A stretch of DNA of 56,210 nt from contig JABIWH010000003.1 of NCBI GenBank assembly GCA_018701215.1, positions 1 through 56,210 on the forward strand. Reading direction: 5' to 3'. Below, piece after piece: positions 8,497 to 15,828 of the stretch; positions within the stretch are counted from its first letter, which is position 1, and every line of letters begins with the position of its first letter. The translations under genes and the position numbers were made by a program. The DNA is from Rhodospirillaceae bacterium. GTDB taxonomy: Bacteria; Pseudomonadota; Alphaproteobacteria; GCA-2731375. The notes under the pieces are model-generated. The model was given only the letters and a program-made list of their open reading frames with translations. It was not told the DNA's origin and made no database searches.

Positions 8497-8895
8497 CTAG
8501 CCTGAGGGCGGCCTGTCGCTGCCCAAAATGATTTGCCGGAGAATATGGCCCGCGTACCAAACGCCGTGGCAAGCGAGGGCCAGCAGGCCATCTAACCTGT
8601 TTTCCGGGCCATTGTGCGTCATGGGGCGCGGCCTCGCCCCGTCCGCGGCCTCGCCGCTGTCCTGGAACAGAATTTCCAGAATGCCGGCGAAACGTTTGCG
8701 GCAGGTTAGGCAGTGATAGATGCCCGGGCGGATGGTTTGCGGTTGGATCGTGCGCAGCGCCTCCCGCTCGCCGCAATGGGGGCAAAAGGGGCCGTCGGAC
8801 CAATGCGCGCAATCAAGGTTGCCGTGCCGCTCGATCAGATAGTGGCTATTGAGTTTGCCATCATTCACAATCACCGATTCTCCCCACCCATTCAT
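8497..8895 (-). CDS. zinc-ribbon protein resembling the N-terminus of IS1595-family transposase
   Basis: The 132-residue product has a C4 zinc ribbon (CPHC at 38-41, CLTC at 62-65). The flanks follow the IS1595 transposase N-terminus: a W-DG-x2-CPHCG lead-in, then Y-x-C-x2-CRKRF, a FQDS segment equivalent to its FEDS, and a C-terminal ACHGVWYAGHILRQ helix like the transposase AWFMAHRIR helix. The whole DDE catalytic domain is missing, so it cannot transpose. It is either a decayed transposase or a domesticated DNA-binding piece. It is transcribed divergently from recA, with the SOS box 59 bp upstream of its ATG. No ribosome site is obvious. Confidence 0.55.
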   Translation of the reverse strand: MNGWGESVIVNDGKLNSHYLIERHGNLDCAHWSDGPFCPHCGEREALRTIQPQTIRPGIYHCLTCRKRFAGILEILFQDSGEAADGARPRPMTHNGPENRLDGLLALACHGVWYAGHILRQIILGSDRPPSG

Positions 8896-8953
8896 ATGGC
8901 GAAGAGGTGGTGGTGGTCAAACGGCGTTGTTCAAAATTATTCTCCTTTTACAA

Positions 8954-8968
8954 GAACAAATTTTGAAC
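8954..8968. promoter_or_regulatory. LexA SOS box, GAAC-N7-GAAC
   Basis: GAAC, seven bases (AAATTTT), GAAC: an exact match to the alphaproteobacterial LexA direct-repeat site (GTTC-N7-GTTC on the other strand). It is 146 bp upstream of the recA ATG and 59 bp upstream of the divergent zinc-ribbon gene, so it can repress either or both. Confidence 0.9.
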
Positions 8969-9113
8969 ATGAAGCGATTTATATAGCAAAAATAGTAGCT
9001 TACTGCCCTATTGCCAAATGAGAACAAAGCCGGTACAATATGCGCATTGATACAGTTCAACCTTTGCTCCCGAATTGAATTCAGGGGGCGGTTATGGGAT
9101 AAGGGAGCGGAAT

Positions 9114-10262
9114 ATGTCGGCTGGAAATTTACGCTTGGTGGAGCAGGACCGGATGGATAAGGAAAAGGCGTTGGAGCAGGCCCTGGCGCACATTGACCGG
9201 GCCTTTGGCAAGGGCTCGGTGATGAAACTGGGCCAGAACACCAACGCCGTTCAGATCGAAGCGGTTTCGACCGGCTCCCTGGGCCTGGATATTGCGCTGG
9301 GCATTGGCGGTCTGCCGAGAGGCCGGGTGGTCGAGGTTTATGGTCCGGAAAGTTCCGGCAAGACCACCCTGACCCTGCATGTGATAGCCGAGGCGCAGAA
9401 AACAGGCGGTATCTGTGCTTTCGTGGATGCCGAACATGCGCTTGACCCCGCCTACGCCCGCAAGCTGGGCGTGGATGTGGATGAATTGCTGATTTCACAG
9501 CCCGACACCGGCGAACAGGCCCTGGAAATCGCCGATACGCTGGTCCGTTCGGGTGCCATTGATGTTTTGGTCATCGATTCTGTCGCCGCGTTGACCCCGC
9601 GGGCGGAATTGGAAGGCGAGATGGGCGACACACACGTGGGCCTGCAGGCCCGCTTGATGAGCCAGGCGCTGCGCAAATTGACTGGGTCGATCTCCAAATC
9701 CGGCTGCATGGTTATCTTCATCAACCAGATCCGCATGAAAATCGGCGTTATGTTCGGCTCGCCCGAGACGACATCGGGGGGTAACGCGTTGAAATTCTAT
9801 GCCTCCGTGCGGTTGGATATCCGCCGCATCGGTGCCCTGAAGGACCGGGACGAAATCGTCGGCAACCAGACCCGCGTAAAGGTGGTCAAGAACAAGGTGG
9901 CGCCGCCCTTTAAGGTGGTTGAGTTCGATATCATGTACGGCCAGGGTATTTCCAAAATGGGCGAGTTGCTGGACCTAGGCGTCAAGGCCGGGGTGGTGGA
10001 CAAGTCCGGATCCTGGTTCTCATATGGCGACCAGCGGATCGGCCAGGGCCGGGAAAACGCCAAGCAATTCCTCGCCGAAAATATTGATATGGCGGATGAA
10101 ATCGAGCACAAGGTCAGGGCCAATGCGGGGCTGATCGCCGAAGCCATCATTGGCGAGCCGATCCCTTCGGCCGATGCCGCCGATGATGGCGATGCCGCTG
10201 ATACTGCCAATGATGGCGATCTGGACGACAACCACGATGCGGACCTGAGCGGTACCGCTTAG
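9114..10262 (+). CDS. recA: RecA recombinase
   Basis: A 382-residue RecA that forms nucleoprotein filaments for homologous recombination and triggers LexA self-cleavage. Walker A GPESSGKT is at 77-84, the catalytic Glu region FVDAEHALDP follows, Walker B is LVIDSVAAL, loop L1 is GEMGDTHVGLQARLMSQALR, and L2 is FINQIRMKIGVMFGSPETTS with SGGNALKFY. The last 35 residues are Asp/Ala-rich, the acidic autoregulatory tail. The ATG at 9114 gives MSAGNLRLVEQDRMDKEKAL, a normal RecA beginning, with AGGGAGCGG as ribosome site; an upstream in-frame start at 9075 is less likely. A hairpin terminator follows at 10294. Confidence 0.98.
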   Translation: MSAGNLRLVEQDRMDKEKALEQALAHIDRAFGKGSVMKLGQNTNAVQIEAVSTGSLGLDIALGIGGLPRGRVVEVYGPESSGKTTLTLHVIAEAQKTGGICAFVDAEHALDPAYARKLGVDVDELLISQPDTGEQALEIADTLVRSGAIDVLVIDSVAALTPRAELEGEMGDTHVGLQARLMSQALRKLTGSISKSGCMVIFINQIRMKIGVMFGSPETTSGGNALKFYASVRLDIRRIGALKDRDEIVGNQTRVKVVKNKVAPPFKVVEFDIMYGQGISKMGELLDLGVKAGVVDKSGSWFSYGDQRIGQGRENAKQFLAENIDMADEIEHKVRANAGLIAEAIIGEPIPSADAADDGDAADTANDGDLDDNHDADLSGTA

Positions 10263-10293
10263 GGCAATTCCCGCTGACGTCAGGGAAAAATCG

Positions 10294-10323
10294 GGGGCGC
10301 GTCCAACAGGGCGCGCCCCTTTT
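10294..10323 (+). terminator. rho-independent terminator of recA
   Basis: GGGGCGCG (10294-10301) pairs with CGCGCCCC (10312-10319) across a 10-base loop, followed by TTTT. It lies 32 bp after the recA stop. Confidence 0.8.
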
Positions 10324-10437
10324 CCGTTCATCCCAGCCGCGGAATATCGACGGCTTTCAGATTGCAGCGGAAAATGCTATTGCCCTAGCTAGTCGTCATT
10401 TACCAATCAATTTCCCAACCATGGTGGTTCCCAGGCA

Positions 10438-10617
10438 ATGGCAAAATATCACGTGACACTAAAGGCAAATCTGGCGGATGGCGCGTTGTATTGGGTCGCC
10501 GACGTCAACGCGGCGACCGAAGATGCCGCGATGACCGCAGCCGAGGCTTCATTCGCGCGGCAAATGGACAACGCGGCGGAATGGTCATTTACCGAAGCGG
10601 ACGTTGAACCGTTATAA
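10438..10617 (+). CDS. small hypothetical protein, 59 residues
   Basis: ATG at 10438 to TAA at 10617 encodes MAKYHVTLKANLADGALYWV..., acidic, ending FTEADVEPL. The predicted pattern is a beta strand pair (YHVTLKANL, ALYWVADV) followed by a helix (TEDAAMTAAEASFARQM) and a final strand (EWSFTEADV), a compact beta-beta-alpha-beta fold like many small single-domain bacterial proteins. It has no signal peptide. AGG lies six bases before the ATG. Codon use matches neighbours with GC-rich third positions, while the flanks are AT-rich, and a hairpin terminator follows 18 bp after the stop. Function unknown. Confidence 0.6.
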   Translation: MAKYHVTLKANLADGALYWVADVNAATEDAAMTAAEASFARQMDNAAEWSFTEADVEPL

Positions 10618-10634
10618 AAATTAGTCGAAACAAT

Positions 10635-10658
10635 GTGGCGTTATTGCCACGCCACTTT
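10635..10658 (+). terminator. probable terminator after the 59-residue gene
   Basis: GTGGCG (10635-10640) pairs with CGCCAC (10650-10655), followed by TTT and an AT-rich stretch. An alternative stem GTGGC/GCCAC (10646-10650) overlaps it. The T-run is short, so strength is uncertain. From here to 10879 the DNA is AT-rich with no gene seen. Confidence 0.5.
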
Positions 10659-10879
10659 ATAAATAACAAAATTGGATCGCGTAATTTATTGAAGAAACGC
10701 GATTTCCTTAATTAATTCCATGTTAACAATAGATTATTTCACCTAAAAGTTATTACTAAAATATTATTAGCCAATATTGGTATAAATTTTTTAATGGTCT
10801 GACGGCAGTATTATTGAAATTCAAGGTCGGTGCGGTGTCCGGGTCGGGAAACACGGAAAAACCAATCTGACGGTGAATT

Positions 10880-11809
10880 ATGCGTAAAGCAGAATATGCC
10901 CACGCTTCGATATTACATTACGACGTCCGCCCGCGGATTCGTAAGCGCACCTGTGCGACTTTGCGAGAGCTCGGGTTTCGACGCATTGCCAATGTCGGCG
11001 ATCCCCACGATCTGGCAGGTCTGGTGCGTACGCGGCAATTTGAAATGGTGGTCTTCGCCGTTGACGGCCTGGATGCCAGGGCGCCCGCGTTGGTCAGGCA
11101 GGCACGTCATTATGAGAAGTCTTCCGACCCCTACACACCGATGATCCTGGTTTCGTGGAACGGCGCCACGGACCAGGTACAGCAGGCCTTGAATTCGGGC
11201 ACCGACCAATTACTGATGTGGCCATTTTCGACCGAGCAGCTGGCTGCCCGCGTGGATGCCCTGATCTCGGCACGAAAACCATTCGTCGAGACCGAGGATT
11301 ACCTCGGTCCGGACCGCCGTGACCAAAAGTCCCGCGACAAAGGGTCGGATAGCGTCGAAGTACCCAATGCCCTGCGCGCCAGGATCGAAAGACGCCCGGA
11401 TCTAGCACCCAGCCAGGATGCCATGCTGGTCGCCAGGATTAGCTTGGAACGGATCAAGATCGGCAATGTCGCCCGGCGCATTGGCAAAATTGCCAAAATA
11501 CTTCGCCAGCGCGGAGGCGAAGCGCATTTTGTGAACAACAGGGCGGCAGTGGAATTGGCCGCTATTCAGAATTCCTTGGCGGTGATCCGCAAGGCGCTCG
11601 ACATTACGGAACTGGACCATATGCGTTCCTTTTGCGACGCGGTGGAGCGGGTGACGGTGCAATTGGCGCAAACGCCCGCGAAACTTGATGCCAAGGGGCT
11701 GGCTCTGTTGGAACAGACGTCACTGGCCTTGCGGGTGGCCATGGAAGTTGATGAGGATACGGCAATGGCGGCGGTCCGGTTGTCGGGTGACGTTGCCAGG
11801 GTGGTTTAA
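10880..11809 (+). CDS. pseudo-receiver (CheY-like) domain protein, tandem paralog 1
   Basis: Residues 1-130 of 309 follow the CheY fold, but key phosphorylation residues are absent: the beta-3 segment reads FEMVVFAVDG with Ala where the phospho-acceptor Asp should be, and the switch Lys position reads LLMWPFS with Trp. A linker with KPFVETEDYLGPDRR follows, then a roughly 150-residue helical C-terminal region (LERIKIGNVARRIGKIAKIL, LEQTSLALRVAME). There is no DNA-binding motif or GGDEF/EAL output. It is probably a phosphorylation-independent interaction protein. It is aligned along its whole length with the next gene (11965-12921), including the starts. Weak ribosome site (ACGGTG). Confidence 0.8.
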   Translation: MRKAEYAHASILHYDVRPRIRKRTCATLRELGFRRIANVGDPHDLAGLVRTRQFEMVVFAVDGLDARAPALVRQARHYEKSSDPYTPMILVSWNGATDQVQQALNSGTDQLLMWPFSTEQLAARVDALISARKPFVETEDYLGPDRRDQKSRDKGSDSVEVPNALRARIERRPDLAPSQDAMLVARISLERIKIGNVARRIGKIAKILRQRGGEAHFVNNRAAVELAAIQNSLAVIRKALDITELDHMRSFCDAVERVTVQLAQTPAKLDAKGLALLEQTSLALRVAMEVDEDTAMAAVRLSGDVARVV

Positions 11810-11964
11810 CAGTTTCATTCAAAACCGCGGCTGAAACGGCTCGGCATAAACCTAACGTTAAACTTTTCAGTTCAAGGTAGCTCATCGCGGGGCAACGGGC
11901 GTTTGTGGCGCCGGTATTGGAATTTTTAGTTCGGGACGCAATTCCGACAAAGGGTTACTGGTTA

Positions 11965-12921
11965 ATGGAAACCGAACCATACAGTCATTCGACGGTACTT
12001 ATTTTCGATCGCAAATTGTATGTGCGCAAACAATTGCGTTCGATATTGAATATACTTGGTTTTTGGAAGATCGAGGAATGCGAAGACCTCGAAGATGTGC
12101 GGCATGCCTTGGCCGGGCGTCATTTCGATCTGGCCATTTTCGCGGTGCAGGGCAAGTCCGACGGTGTCGCCAAGGTGGTCAACGACATACGGCGGTTCCG
12201 CTGCGGTGACGATCCTTTTTTGCCGATTCTTTTGACGAGTTGGGACGTCCGTTTGCGGCTGGTCCGTTCGATCGTCAATTCCGGCGCCGACGATTTTCTC
12301 GCCCATCCCTATTCCACAACCAATATGGGCGACCGCATCAAGGCCCTGGTCTACAACCGCAAACCCTTTGTCGTGACGGAAGAATACTTTGGTCCCGATC
12401 GCCGCACGGCGGAAGTCCGGGCCAACGATGCGGGAACGGTCGAAGTGCCAAATGCCCTGCGTGCCCGCGTCGAAGGGCGACCCGAATTGCGCCCAAGTTC
12501 CGATGTGATCGAAGTGGCTTTGAACCAGTTGCGCCTCGTCAAGGTGCGTAATATTGCACGCCGGATCTGGGCCATTTCCGACATTTTGTACAAGGGCTTT
12601 GATGATCCTTCGCTGCCCGACTGGATCGACCGGGAATTGGAGCAAATGCTAAAATCGGCGGGGGGTTTTCATGATGCGCTTTCGCCGCGCGAATTGGCGC
12701 AGCTGGGCACCTTGTGTGATTCCGTGATCCAGATCGCCAATCGTCTCCGCGGCCAACGTCCCAGTGAAAGGGATCTTGAACTGCTGGAACAAAGTTCCCT
12801 CGCCCTTCGCGTCGCGGCCCAACTTGGCGGCGACAGCAGTGTTACCGCCGCCGAGATATCCGATGCCGTGGCGGGTGTCAGCAGCAAGAACGACGAGCTT
12901 GTAAGATCCGTCGTCGGCTAG
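11965..12921 (+). CDS. pseudo-receiver (CheY-like) domain protein, tandem paralog 2
   Basis: A 318-residue paralog of the preceding protein: the same degenerate receiver (FDLAIFAVQG, with Ala at the phospho-acceptor position; FLAHPYS, with His at the switch Lys), the same KPFVVTEEYFGPDRR linker and VPNALRARVEGRPEL segment, and the same helical C-terminus (LRLVKVRNIARRIW, LEQSSLALRVAAQLGG). The ATG at 11965 is chosen over a GTG at 11905 because its product aligns residue for residue with the start of paralog 1 and AAAGGG lies upstream. The TAG stop falls within the end of an intergenic repeat (12918-13031). The 155 bp between the paralogs may hold a separate promoter. Confidence 0.82.
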   Translation: METEPYSHSTVLIFDRKLYVRKQLRSILNILGFWKIEECEDLEDVRHALAGRHFDLAIFAVQGKSDGVAKVVNDIRRFRCGDDPFLPILLTSWDVRLRLVRSIVNSGADDFLAHPYSTTNMGDRIKALVYNRKPFVVTEEYFGPDRRTAEVRANDAGTVEVPNALRARVEGRPELRPSSDVIEVALNQLRLVKVRNIARRIWAISDILYKGFDDPSLPDWIDRELEQMLKSAGGFHDALSPRELAQLGTLCDSVIQIANRLRGQRPSERDLELLEQSSLALRVAAQLGGDSSVTAAEISDAVAGVSSKNDELVRSVVG

Positions 12922-13031
12922 TGCAATTTTCAATTCATCGGGGTCGCCCAAGACTTGTTTGGCGCGACTTAAACTATTGATTCAATTGCCTATTTCTTAA
13001 GAGTCTGAGCATGTTTTGAAAAAACATGCTC
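12918..13031 (+). repeat. dispersed intergenic repeat, copy A
   Basis: Begins CTAGTGCAATTTTCAAT and ends with the perfect hairpin GAGCATGTTTT-GAA-AAAACATGCTC (13007-13031). Inside are TTTGGCGCGACTTAA and CTTAAGAGT blocks shared with three other copies. It fills the space between two convergent genes and provides the TAG stop codon of paralog 2. Confidence 0.85.
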
Positions 13032-13043
13032 CAAGGCGATCTG

Positions 13044-14744
13044 TTAAGCCTGCGCCGCATCGCGGGAGCGCAGGGCAAAGCGTTGTACCTTGCCAGTGGC
13101 GGTCTTGGGCAGTTCGTCGATGAATTCGATGGCGCGGGGATATTTATAAGGCGCGATCGTCGCTTTCACATGATCCTGCAATATTCCGACCAGATCCGGC
13201 CGGGCCTGGCTGGGTTCCCGTAATACCACATAGGCCTTGACGATCTGGCCACGCCGGCTATCGGGACTGGCAATCACCGCACAATCGGCGACGGCGGCAT
13301 GTTCTAGCAATACGGCCTCGATCTCCGGGCCGGAAATGTTATAGCCGGATGATACGATCAGATCGTCGGTCCGCGCCTGATACCAGAAATAACCATCCTC
13401 GTCTCGTAAATAGCTGTCCCCGGTCATATTCCAGCCATTCTGCACGTAGGTGGCCTGGCGTTCCGGATTGGCCATGTATCTGCAGCCCGTGGGCCCGCGC
13501 ACCGCCAGGCGGCCGACCTCGCCAGGGGCCGCCGGGTCGCCGTTTTCATCCAACACCGCCGCCTCGAAACCGGCGATGGTCAGTCCCGTGGCACCAGGGC
13601 GGATCTCACCATCACGCCCGGAAATAAAGGTGTTCAGCATTTCGGTGGCGCCAATGCCGTCGTGAATACTTAATCCGGTCTTGGCATGCCAGTCATTCCA
13701 GGTCGGTTTGGGCAGGGTTTCCCCGGCTGAATTACAGTGCCGTAGGCTGGACAGGCTGTCCATGTCGGCCAGGTCGTCCGCCAGATTTTCGATCAGGGGC
13801 ATCAGCGTACGGTACATGGTGGGGGCGGTGTACAACACGGTGACCCGGTGTTTTTTGATCGCTGCGATCAGACTTTCCGGGCTGTAGCTATCCAACAGCA
13901 GCGTCGATGCGCCCGCATGCAGGGGAAAAAACAACAAGCCCCCCAGGCCGTAACTAAAAGCCAAGGGTGGCGTTCCGGTGAAGACATCGTCGGGCCGGGC
14001 CTGAATGATCTGCGCCGATGAGGTCAGACAAACCGCCATGACATCGCGGTGGAAATGCATGCAGGCCTTGGGCTGCCCCGTGGTGCCGGAGGTGAAGGCA
14101 ATGATGCAGACATCGTCGGCAGCGGTGTCCACATTTTCGAATGTGGGCGGCTTCTCCGCCATGCGCGCTTCCAGGCCCACGCTGCTTTGATCGTGGAACA
14201 GGACGATGTCGGACAGATGCGTGGCATCGCCGGCGGCCTGATAAAGTTCGTCCGCCAGTACGGCGTCACACAGAGCCACGCGAATTTGCGCGAAATCGGC
14301 CATATACAACAGCTCCCGTGCGCGCAGCAGGGGCATGGAGGCAACGGCAATGGCGCCCACCTTCATCACCGCGAACCAACAGGCCGCATACATGGGATTA
14401 TTGCCGGAATGCAACAACACCCGGTTGCCGGGTTGCACACCAAGGTCATCCACCAGGACATGGGCGATGCGGTTGGCCTTGGCTAAAAGCTCGCTGTAGT
14501 TCCAGGACATCTTGTCATCAAGCACAGCTGCGTTGCTGCCGTGTTCGGCGGCACCGCGGTCGAGGATTTCCGTGGCGCAATTGATCCGGTCGGGCAGGGC
14601 GGCCAATTCGGGCAATCGGGAATAATCAATCTCCGGCCAGGCTGTGCGCGGCGGTAAATTATCCGCCGCGAAGTGATCCACATGGGCGGTGGGGCCGCCC
14701 GGAGCCTTCAACCGTACCTGTAACTGAGCCTTTGACGCTGACAT
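13044..14744 (-). CDS. AMP-forming acyl/aryl-CoA ligase, 2-aminobenzoate-CoA ligase-like
   Basis: A 566-residue ANL-superfamily enzyme that activates a carboxylic acid to its CoA thioester through an acyl-AMP. Visible motifs: the P-loop FTSGTTGQPKACMHFH, the GIGATEMLNTF motif, MTGDSYLRDEDGYFWYQART with the hinge Asp, GYNISGPEIE, and the catalytic Lys in LPKTATGKVQRF. The RHCNSAGETLP segment and overall length fit the benzoate/2-aminobenzoate-CoA ligase branch. Substrate is inference. The ATG at 14744 follows GAGGAAACCC; a start at 14756 would overlap that ribosome site. It lies 69 bp downstream of an SDR on the same strand, likely the same pathway. Confidence 0.85.
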   Translation of the reverse strand: MSASKAQLQVRLKAPGGPTAHVDHFAADNLPPRTAWPEIDYSRLPELAALPDRINCATEILDRGAAEHGSNAAVLDDKMSWNYSELLAKANRIAHVLVDDLGVQPGNRVLLHSGNNPMYAACWFAVMKVGAIAVASMPLLRARELLYMADFAQIRVALCDAVLADELYQAAGDATHLSDIVLFHDQSSVGLEARMAEKPPTFENVDTAADDVCIIAFTSGTTGQPKACMHFHRDVMAVCLTSSAQIIQARPDDVFTGTPPLAFSYGLGGLLFFPLHAGASTLLLDSYSPESLIAAIKKHRVTVLYTAPTMYRTLMPLIENLADDLADMDSLSSLRHCNSAGETLPKPTWNDWHAKTGLSIHDGIGATEMLNTFISGRDGEIRPGATGLTIAGFEAAVLDENGDPAAPGEVGRLAVRGPTGCRYMANPERQATYVQNGWNMTGDSYLRDEDGYFWYQARTDDLIVSSGYNISGPEIEAVLLEHAAVADCAVIASPDSRRGQIVKAYVVLREPSQARPDLVGILQDHVKATIAPYKYPRAIEFIDELPKTATGKVQRFALRSRDAAQA

Positions 14745-14813
14745 GGGTTTCCTCATTATTCGCGTCGATGTTCCGCCATAATCATTGTCATGGCAATCAA
14801 TTCCAGTGTGGCA

Positions 14814-15647
14814 TTACATCACCTCGCCGCCAGCGACGGCGATGGCCTGACCGGTTATGGAGGCCGATGACGGCTGGCATAACCAACCCACCGTGGCCGC
14901 GACTTCGTCCGGCTGGATCAGACGGCCCTGCGGGTTGCCACGGGTCAGGATGGCGCGGGCCTCGGCCTCTGTCTTGCCTGACTGCTGAATGTTGCGAATG
15001 GCATTGTGCGCCATCTCGGTCTCGGCATAACCGGGACAGACCGCATTGACGGTGATGGGCCCCTTGGACAATTCCAACGCCAAGGCGCGGGTCAGCCCGA
15101 TCAACGCATGTTTCGAGGCTACATAGGCCGCCACAAAGGGGTAACCGCGCAGCCCGGCGGTAGAGGATATATTGATCATGCGGCCAAAACCTTGCGTCTG
15201 CATATCATCCAACACCGCCTGTGAGAGCAGAAATGCCGCCTGAACATTGATCTCAAAAGTCTCTCGCCAGCTATCCAGCTGCAACTTGGCGAGCGGCGCG
15301 GCGGGGGCCACGCCGGCATTGTTGATCAGAATACTGATCGGCCCCAGTTCGTCACGCGCGGCCGCCACGCCCCGGGTGATGGAGGCCGCATCACGCAGAT
15401 CCATGGTCTGACAGGCAACGGCAGTATCACCGCGTTGCGACAATGCTTGGCTCTGCTCTTGCAGTGCCGCCTCGTCCCGCGCCGCCAGGGTGATGTTGGC
15501 GCCCAGGTCCGCCAATTCCCGCGCGATAGCCGCGCCGATACCGCGATTGCCCCCGGTAATCAAGGCATGCCGGCCGGTCAGGGGACGCGGCGTGGGGCCT
15601 GTGTCGTCCTCTGGCTTGGCGGCTCTACTGGCGTTTGCTGTTGTCAT
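14814..15647 (-). CDS. short-chain dehydrogenase/reductase
   Basis: The 277-residue classical SDR has an N-terminal extension of about 25 residues, the NAD(P) glycine motif TGGNRGIG, NNAG, the catalytic Ser in INISSTAG, the YVASK Tyr-Lys pair, and the PG motif VCPGYAETEM. The C-terminal SITGQAIAVAGGEVM is typical of FabG-like hydroxyacyl dehydrogenases. It probably interconverts a 3-hydroxyacyl-CoA and 3-oxoacyl-CoA, or another alcohol and ketone, with NAD(P)H. Upstream of the CoA ligase in the same direction, it would act after thioester formation. The promoter region contains repeat copy B. Confidence 0.9.
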   Translation of the reverse strand: MTTANASRAAKPEDDTGPTPRPLTGRHALITGGNRGIGAAIARELADLGANITLAARDEAALQEQSQALSQRGDTAVACQTMDLRDAASITRGVAAARDELGPISILINNAGVAPAAPLAKLQLDSWRETFEINVQAAFLLSQAVLDDMQTQGFGRMINISSTAGLRGYPFVAAYVASKHALIGLTRALALELSKGPITVNAVCPGYAETEMAHNAIRNIQQSGKTEAEARAILTRGNPQGRLIQPDEVAATVGWLCQPSSASITGQAIAVAGGEVM

Positions 15648-15670
15648 TGTTCACCTGTGCGTTTGCCCTG

Positions 15671-15786
15671 AAGCATGTTTCTTCAAGAGATGCGTGGGCT
15701 CTTAAGAATAGAGCAATTGAACCAATTACTTAAGCCGCGCCAAACAGGTCTCGGGCGGCTCCGAATAATTGAAAATCGCGCTAAAT
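15671..15786 (-). repeat. dispersed intergenic repeat, copy B
   Basis: Reverse-oriented copy: on the plus strand it starts AAGCATGTTTCTTCAAGAGATGC and ends with TTGAAAATCGCGCTAAAT. It shares TTTGGCGCGGCTTAAG, TAATTGGTTCAATTG and TTCTTAAGAG with copies A, C and D. The hairpin arm has diverged (GATGCG in place of CATGCTC). It lies between the divergent SDR and aldehyde dehydrogenase genes. Confidence 0.8.
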
Positions 15787-15828
15787 CTAAACATGCTATA
15801 ACCGCCGGGCAATATAGGGAAAAGTACC

